Positions 4,984 through 8,305 of a DNA stretch of 8,305 nt are shown piece after piece. How positions within the stretch are numbered: position 1 is the first letter of the stretch; every line of letters begins with the position of its first letter. The notes beneath the pieces were generated by a model. It was not told the origin of the DNA. It ran no database searches and saw only the letters and a list, made by a program, of their open reading frames with translations. The translations under genes and the position numbers were made by a program. This DNA is from Chitinophagaceae bacterium. Its GTDB lineage: Bacteria > Bacteroidota > Bacteroidia > Chitinophagales > UBA10324. Location of the stretch: positions 1 to 8,305 of the forward strand of contig JAHEZG010000075.1 of assembly GCA_023251195.1 (NCBI GenBank), read 5' to 3'.

Positions 4984-5481
4984 ATGGTAATTCAATATTC
5001 ACATGAATTAGCTGATTCCAATTCGGAGTTAAAAAGAATTATTAATAAAATATCTCTGTGGATTTATAATACTTTAAACCTAAAAAAAACTAAGATTAGT
5101 ATTTTAACAACTATTCTAAATAAAGTTAGAAGTAGTTGCAAGTCCAATCTTGATACTCTTATTATAACTCTATTAGGATTAGAGGCAGTTATTGATAATA
5201 TGGATATTGAAAATCAGAAAAAATGTTTAACAGATATAAAGAAACTAAAAAATTATTTTATCAGGTTAGAAGTAAAACTGGATAAAACTAACTTCTTGGA
5301 AGACCAAGAATTAAAAATTAAATGGAATCAATGCTTAGATTCTATATTTGACTTAGAAAGTAATTTGAGAAAAAAGACATATTCTAATATACAAAAAGAG
5401 AATACCGATAAGGGGCTAATTTTAGAATTAAACAAAAAATCTAAAAATGCTATTGGCCATGCTCTTTCTAAGCATGGCTAA
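4984..5481 (+). CDS. Unknown all-helical protein, candidate antitoxin/partner of the PemK/MazF-like protein
   Basis: A 165-residue, Lys/Asn/Ile-rich protein of no family I recognise. It appears all-helical with coiled-coil character: S-N-S-E-L-K-R-I-I-N-K-I at the start, a hydrophobic L-D-T-L-I-I-T-L-L-G-L-E-A-V-I near residues 57-71, then charged helices (K-K-L-K-N-Y-F-I-R-L-E-V-K-L). The tail is K-N-A-I-G-H-A-L-S-K-H-G. No signal peptide is seen. Its TAA shares one base with the ATG of the next gene (TAATG, 5479-5483), so the two are translationally coupled, as in many toxin-antitoxin pairs. Its length and lack of an obvious DNA-binding N-terminus are unlike MazE or PemI. The 201 bp upstream are AT-rich; a weak -7-like AAAATTTG lies near 4950, but no clear promoter. 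Confidence 0.75.
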   Translation: MVIQYSHELADSNSELKRIINKISLWIYNTLNLKKTKISILTTILNKVRSSCKSNLDTLIITLLGLEAVIDNMDIENQKKCLTDIKKLKNYFIRLEVKLDKTNFLEDQELKIKWNQCLDSIFDLESNLRKKTYSNIQKENTDKGLILELNKKSKNAIGHALSKHG

Positions 5482-5843
5482 TGAAAATATCAGTTAGGCA
5501 AGTTGTTGAGATTCCATTTAATCTGCCAAACGGAGTAGAGAATCACCCAGCTATTATAATCTCAACTAATAATGCTTTAGAAGAAGAAAGTCATGAGTTC
5601 TTTGTAGCTGTAATGACAACCCATAATACTATTGATGATGATTTTACTTTTGAATTAAATGCGAGTATGTTCGTGGGAAATAAAGTTCCATCGAGTAATC
5701 AGGTTAGGCTTCATTTAGTAAGTTCTTTTACTACTGAAGATATTATTACTAATAATTATCCTAATGTATTTATGAAGGAAGAATATTTTAAAAGAATGAT
5801 GAAACAAATTATTGAAAAAACATTTGGTTTTAATATTAAATAA
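5481..5843 (+). CDS. PemK/MazF-like toxin-family protein
   Basis: A 120-residue protein with the layout of the PemK/MazF fold, whose studied members are ribosome-independent mRNA endoribonucleases that inhibit growth. The N-terminal strands V-R-Q-V-V-E-I-P-F are followed by N-H22-P23-A-I-I-I-S28, which corresponds to the family's R-P-x-L-V-I-S segment, and then F-F-V-A-V-M-T46-T47 for the 'x-x-I-T' strand. The usual arginine before the proline is a histidine here, so catalysis by the classical mechanism is uncertain. Further along, S-S-N-Q-V-R76-L-H-L fits the 'S-x-V-R-x-x' strand. The C-terminal helix (Y-F-K-R-M-M-K-Q-I-I-E-K-T-F-G) is typical of the fold. It follows and overlaps the unknown gene at 4984 by one base. 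It may be an active toxin, a divergent one, or a fold reused for another role. Confidence 0.65.
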   Translation: MKISVRQVVEIPFNLPNGVENHPAIIISTNNALEEESHEFFVAVMTTHNTIDDDFTFELNASMFVGNKVPSSNQVRLHLVSSFTTEDIITNNYPNVFMKEEYFKRMMKQIIEKTFGFNIK

Positions 5844-5844
5844 C

Positions 5845-5860
5845 TGGTAACTATATACAT
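5845..5860 (+). repeat. Shared motif copy 2 (TGGTAACTATATACAT)
   Basis: This is identical over 16 bases to 2394-2409 and to the reverse complement of 6746-6761. It begins one base after the stop codon of the PemK/MazF-like gene and ends 31 bp before the nuclease ATG, so it could serve as the nuclease promoter or operator. It is direct to copy 1 and inverted to copy 3. Confidence 0.75.
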
Positions 5861-5891
5861 TTTACAACAAATTATTTTACAATTTAATTAA

Positions 5892-6584
5892 ATGATTTTA
5901 GTTGATGTAATATTAAGAGAAGGGTTATTATGGGTTATAGGATTTATGGTTTTTGTAGCCGCAATGTTTGTATGGTCAAACTATATTAACCTTAAAAGGG
6001 ATAAAGAATTAATCAGTAAAAAGAATCATGAGTTTGAATTAAAAATACAAGACTTAATAAATCAAAATGGAAATAATGTTTTATCATTTAAAGCGCAGAT
6101 AGCGGAAAGAGAATTAAAAATGAATGAACTGGCGCAAGCCGCATTTGAAAAGTTTAAAGAGAATGAATTGCAACAGCACAGAGAAGTAATGCGACAGGCT
6201 GCAATTCAAACTGCTGAATCATTATTACAGGAATGGAAAATAGGTTCGGAGCAAGGAATGAGGAAAGATGCGATTGCAAGGAGTATGAGTGTGAATTTAG
6301 GGAAGATTGCAGAAAACTTAATTCCGTTCAGTCACCACTTTAAAAAATTCAATCCTAAAGACGCAAGGTTTATTGGCAGTCCAATTGACTTGATTGTATT
6401 CGATGGAGCATCTGATAATAAATCTATCATAACAATTTATATTGTTGAGGTAAAGACTGGAACATCAGCACTAACAGCAAAGCAAAAGAAAATCAGAGGT
6501 GCAGTTGAGAATAAAAGAATTGAATGGTATCCAATAGAAATTGGTGAGCTCAATTGGGCAACAACAGAGGATACTTCTGTTTGA
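5892..6584 (+). CDS. Membrane-anchored coiled-coil PD-(D/E)XK nuclease (Holliday-junction-resolvase-related family)
   Basis: A 230-residue protein with one N-terminal membrane helix (about 8-32: L-L-W-V-I-G-F-M-V-F-V-A-A-M-F-V-W), a long charged coiled-coil region (about 35-115) and a C-terminal nuclease domain. The latter has E141 in G-K-I-A-E-N-L-I-P-F, then R-F-I-G-S-P-I-D166-L-I-V-F-D-G, I-V-E186-V-K188-T-G and K-Q198-K-K-I-R-G-A-V. This is the D…E-x-K core plus the conserved Q of the 'endonuclease related to archaeal Holliday junction resolvase' family. The catalytic residues are intact. A membrane anchor holding the nuclease at the inner membrane fits either a DNA-uptake or processing role or a defence role. 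The ATG at 5892 directly precedes the membrane helix. It lies 48 bp after the PemK/MazF-like gene with a shared-motif copy between them. Its 3' end overlaps a convergent small ORF by 35 bp. Confidence 0.85.
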   Translation: MILVDVILREGLLWVIGFMVFVAAMFVWSNYINLKRDKELISKKNHEFELKIQDLINQNGNNVLSFKAQIAERELKMNELAQAAFEKFKENELQQHREVMRQAAIQTAESLLQEWKIGSEQGMRKDAIARSMSVNLGKIAENLIPFSHHFKKFNPKDARFIGSPIDLIVFDGASDNKSIITIYIVEVKTGTSALTAKQKKIRGAVENKRIEWYPIEIGELNWATTEDTSV

Positions 6585-6747
6585 TATTTCTTTTATCCAT
6601 TGCTTGCTTAACATCGTATTTGAATTTATCCAAATCAATTTTAAATGTTTCGTAAGCATATACTGGTGGCGTTGCTATTTCCTTTTTAATCCAGTCAATT
6701 CTATTTTCTAATTCTATTCGGGTGTTATTTTCCATTTGGTCACTCAT
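6550..6747 (-). CDS. Small hypothetical protein, convergent with the nuclease gene
   Basis: A 65-residue charged ORF from ATG 6747 (M-S-D-Q-M-E-N-N-T-R). A further in-frame TTG at 6762 lies within the shared 16-bp motif and is less likely as a start. The protein looks helical (R-I-E-L-E-N-R-I-D-W-I-K-K-E-I, then I-D-L-D-K-F-K-Y-D-V-K-Q-A-M-D-K-R) and ends in a hydrophobic P-L-L-L-P-N. I recognise no family. In favour of a real gene are its ordered, charged composition and the shared motif ending exactly at its ATG. Against it are its small size and the 35-bp overlap with the end of the nuclease gene on the other strand. Confidence 0.45.
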   Translation of the reverse strand: MSDQMENNTRIELENRIDWIKKEIATPPVYAYETFKIDLDKFKYDVKQAMDKRNIKQKYPLLLPN

Positions 6748-6763
6748 GTATATAGTTACCAAT
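6746..6763 (-). repeat. Shared motif copy 3, inverted
   Basis: Read on the minus strand this is ATTGGTAACTATATACAT, identical over 18 bases to 2392-2409. Its last two bases are the start of the ATG of the minus-strand ORF at 6747. Further upstream on that strand (6778-6771) stands CACCGAAG, which also occurs upstream of copy 1. It marks the right end of the AT-rich region on current evidence. Confidence 0.75.
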
Positions 6764-7022
6764 GGATTTGCTTCGGTGGTGGTACTTGCCTTGTTTATTA
6801 TCTATTCTATTCAGTCAACAAGAATGCATTTTCATATAATATTGTACACACTTTTCAGTTTTGTATTCCATCATTATTTATTCTTGCATATACATTAATT
6901 CACTGTTTTATTTTATTAATGTTTTTCATACACTCACAATTCCCCTGTTTCAAATTTCCATCAAACAATAATTTCTTATTGCCTTCACTAAAATATCTTC
7001 GCCATCACATTTATAAAAATCA
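6764..7022. other. AT-rich gap before the SulP gene, no supported gene
   Basis: This T-rich stretch has an open plus-strand frame, but its translation (Phe, Ile, Leu and His rich, no motif) looks like chance. I see no clear TTTG / TAnnTTTG promoter and no terminator hairpin. The promoter of the SulP gene must lie here or upstream, so it may be weak or regulated. Confidence 0.5.
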
Positions 7023-8305
7023 GTGAAGCGCACAATTAAGTATTACCGCATCGTTTGGCTCCATCATGATTTACCTGCGGGGCTTTCAGTTTTTTTTGTT
7101 GCGCTGCCATTGTGCATTGGCATTGCACTCGCAAGCGGCGCGCCTTTGTATGCTGGATTAATAACAGGAATTATCGGCGGCCTTGTTACCACACTTATCA
7201 GCGGTTCGCAATTGTTGGTATCTGGTCCGGGTGCGGGATTGAGTACTGTTGTTGCAGCAACAATTATTTCGTTAGGTGATTACCGTTTGTTTTTATTGGT
7301 CGTAATAATTGCCGGACTGTTTCAGATTTTATTGGGTGTATTTAAACTCGGCAGCATTGCAAATTATTTTCCATCGGCAGTTATTAAAGGAATGTTAGCG
7401 GCCATTGGCATTCTGTTAATTTCAAAGCAACTGCCCATTGCCATTGGATACAATGAACCCGATTTCTGGAACAGCGGTTTCCTTAATTTGTTTTCATCAA
7501 AAAATTTCTTTGGCAGCATTCACAACTTCAATTTACATTCAACACGAGGCGCTTATTTTATTTCAACTATTTCAATTGCGCTATTGATTTTATTTCAGCA
7601 GCCGTTTTTCAAAAAAATAAAATTTTTACCTGCGCCATTAATCGTAGTGGTTGTTGGAATAGTTATTAATTTTTTATTCACGCACACCGCTTCTGCTTTT
7701 TCACTGCGACCAACTCAGATGGTGAATATTCCTGATAATATTTTTAAGAATATTTTATTCCCCGACTTCACCACCATTTTTTCGCGAACCGATATTTGGG
7801 AATACGGAATTGTAATTGGCTTGCTCGCCACTCTGGAAACTTTATTGTGTGTTGAAGCCATTGACAAATTAGATAAACTCAATCGCATAACTCCTGTGAA
7901 CCGCGAATTAATGGCGCAGGGTTTTGGAAACATTGCATGCGGCTTGGTTGGCGCGTTGCCCATGACGGCAGTAATTGTTCGCGGCGCTGCCAATGTTGAT
8001 GCCGGTGCGCGAACGAAATTATCGTCGTTCACACATGGAGTTTTTCTTTTGCTCGCTGTGCTTTTTATTCCGTTTGTGTTGAGCATGATTCCATATGCGT
8101 CATTGTCGGCTATACTGTTAGTTACCGGTTACAACCTCACCAAACCCAAGTTGTATCGCAACATGTTCAGTCTCGGGCGCAAACAATTTCTGCCGTTCAT
8201 CATCACCATCGTTTCAATTTTGCTTACCGATTTATTAATTGGCGTGAGCATCGGGTTACTCATTTCGGTTTACTACATCATACTCAATAATTTTAAAGCG
8301 GAATA
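7023..8305 (+). CDS. SulP-family inorganic anion transporter (3' end outside window)
   Basis: The first 427 codons of an intact SulP (SLC26-like) inner-membrane transporter, a family that carries sulfate, bicarbonate or other anions, usually with H+ or Na+. The substrate cannot be told from sequence. Typical features are the early D-L-P-A-G-L-S-V-F-F-V-A-L-P-L-C-I-G-I-A-L-A-S-G-A-P-style segment, S-G-S-Q-L-L-V-S-G-P-G-A-G-L near residue 63, many membrane helices, and the block L-E-T-L-L-C-V-E-A-I-D-K-L-D with N-R-E-L-M-A-Q-G-F-G-N near residues 270-305. V-I-V-R-G-A-A-N-V-D-A-G-A-R-T-K-L-S-S follows. GTG 7023 is the start because an in-frame TAA lies at 7014-7016 and the family N-terminus follows at once. 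No STAS domain is reached before the window ends. Codon use is visibly more GC-rich than in the island to its left, suggesting a core gene. Confidence 0.93.
   Translation, partial: MKRTIKYYRIVWLHHDLPAGLSVFFVALPLCIGIALASGAPLYAGLITGIIGGLVTTLISGSQLLVSGPGAGLSTVVAATIISLGDYRLFLLVVIIAGLFQILLGVFKLGSIANYFPSAVIKGMLAAIGILLISKQLPIAIGYNEPDFWNSGFLNLFSSKNFFGSIHNFNLHSTRGAYFISTISIALLILFQQPFFKKIKFLPAPLIVVVVGIVINFLFTHTASAFSLRPTQMVNIPDNIFKNILFPDFTTIFSRTDIWEYGIVIGLLATLETLLCVEAIDKLDKLNRITPVNRELMAQGFGNIACGLVGALPMTAVIVRGAANVDAGARTKLSSFTHGVFLLLAVLFIPFVLSMIPYASLSAILLVTGYNLTKPKLYRNMFSLGRKQFLPFIITIVSILLTDLLIGVSIGLLISVYYIILNNFKAE

Noticed and set aside
6736..7026. 96-residue plus-strand open frame before the SulP gene
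   Set aside because: It begins inside the minus-strand ORF and motif, its translation is a motif-free Phe/Ile/His mix typical of T-rich DNA, and it overlaps the well-supported SulP start.
7715..8086. 123-residue minus-strand frame inside the SulP gene
   Set aside because: It is fully antisense to a clearly conserved transporter frame and shows no domain pattern.

Overview
The window looks like a chromosomal stretch from a member of the Bacteroidota. Four things point there: a secreted protein with a C-terminal type IX secretion (T9SS) sorting domain, promoters of the TTTG / TAnnTTTG type, little sign of Shine-Dalgarno sequences, and AT-rich intergenic DNA. No genus can be named from the sequence alone.

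Layout. Positions 2-337 are the 3' end of an adenine deaminase gene. Positions 421-2142 encode a secreted leucine-rich-repeat / fibronectin-III protein with a T9SS tail. From about 2210 to 6763 lies an AT-rich accessory island. At its left edge is a cluster of palindromes (2212-2313), then a coiled-coil plus winged-helix-like protein behind an operator-like palindrome (2470-2968), and a non-coding region that folds on paper into a closed multi-hairpin RNA (2973-3131), followed by a strong terminator (3133-3175). On the minus strand, reading right to left, come a 57-residue excisionase-like helix-turn-helix (HTH) protein with a GTG start (4598-4425), an IS1595/ISXO2-type transposase (4376-3465) and an XRE-family repressor (3457-3248). 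A 35-residue lysine-rich ORF (4675-4782) diverges from this set. Then follow a gene pair overlapping by one base, an all-helical protein and a PemK/MazF-like protein (4984-5843); a membrane-anchored coiled-coil PD-(D/E)XK nuclease of the Holliday-junction-resolvase-related family (5892-6584); and a small convergent ORF (6747-6550). From 7023 to the window end is the first 427 codons of a SulP-family anion transporter, which looks more GC-rich than the island and is probably core genome.

How it fits together. A 16-bp motif, TGGTAACTATATACAT, occurs three times in the island: at 2394-2409 and 5845-5860 on the plus strand and at 6746-6761 on the minus strand. Each copy lies upstream of a gene read in the same direction, so it could be a shared regulatory element; it could also mark recombination or insertion boundaries. 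A 19-bp inverted repeat (4383-4401 / 4619-4637, 17 of 19 identical) flanks the small HTH gene. One copy is inside that gene's promoter and the other is just upstream of the transposase start, which suggests an autoregulated transposition cassette. The toxin-like pair, the nuclease, the transposase and several small DNA-binding proteins make this a plausible mobile or defence-type island, but no complete known defence system is recognisable.
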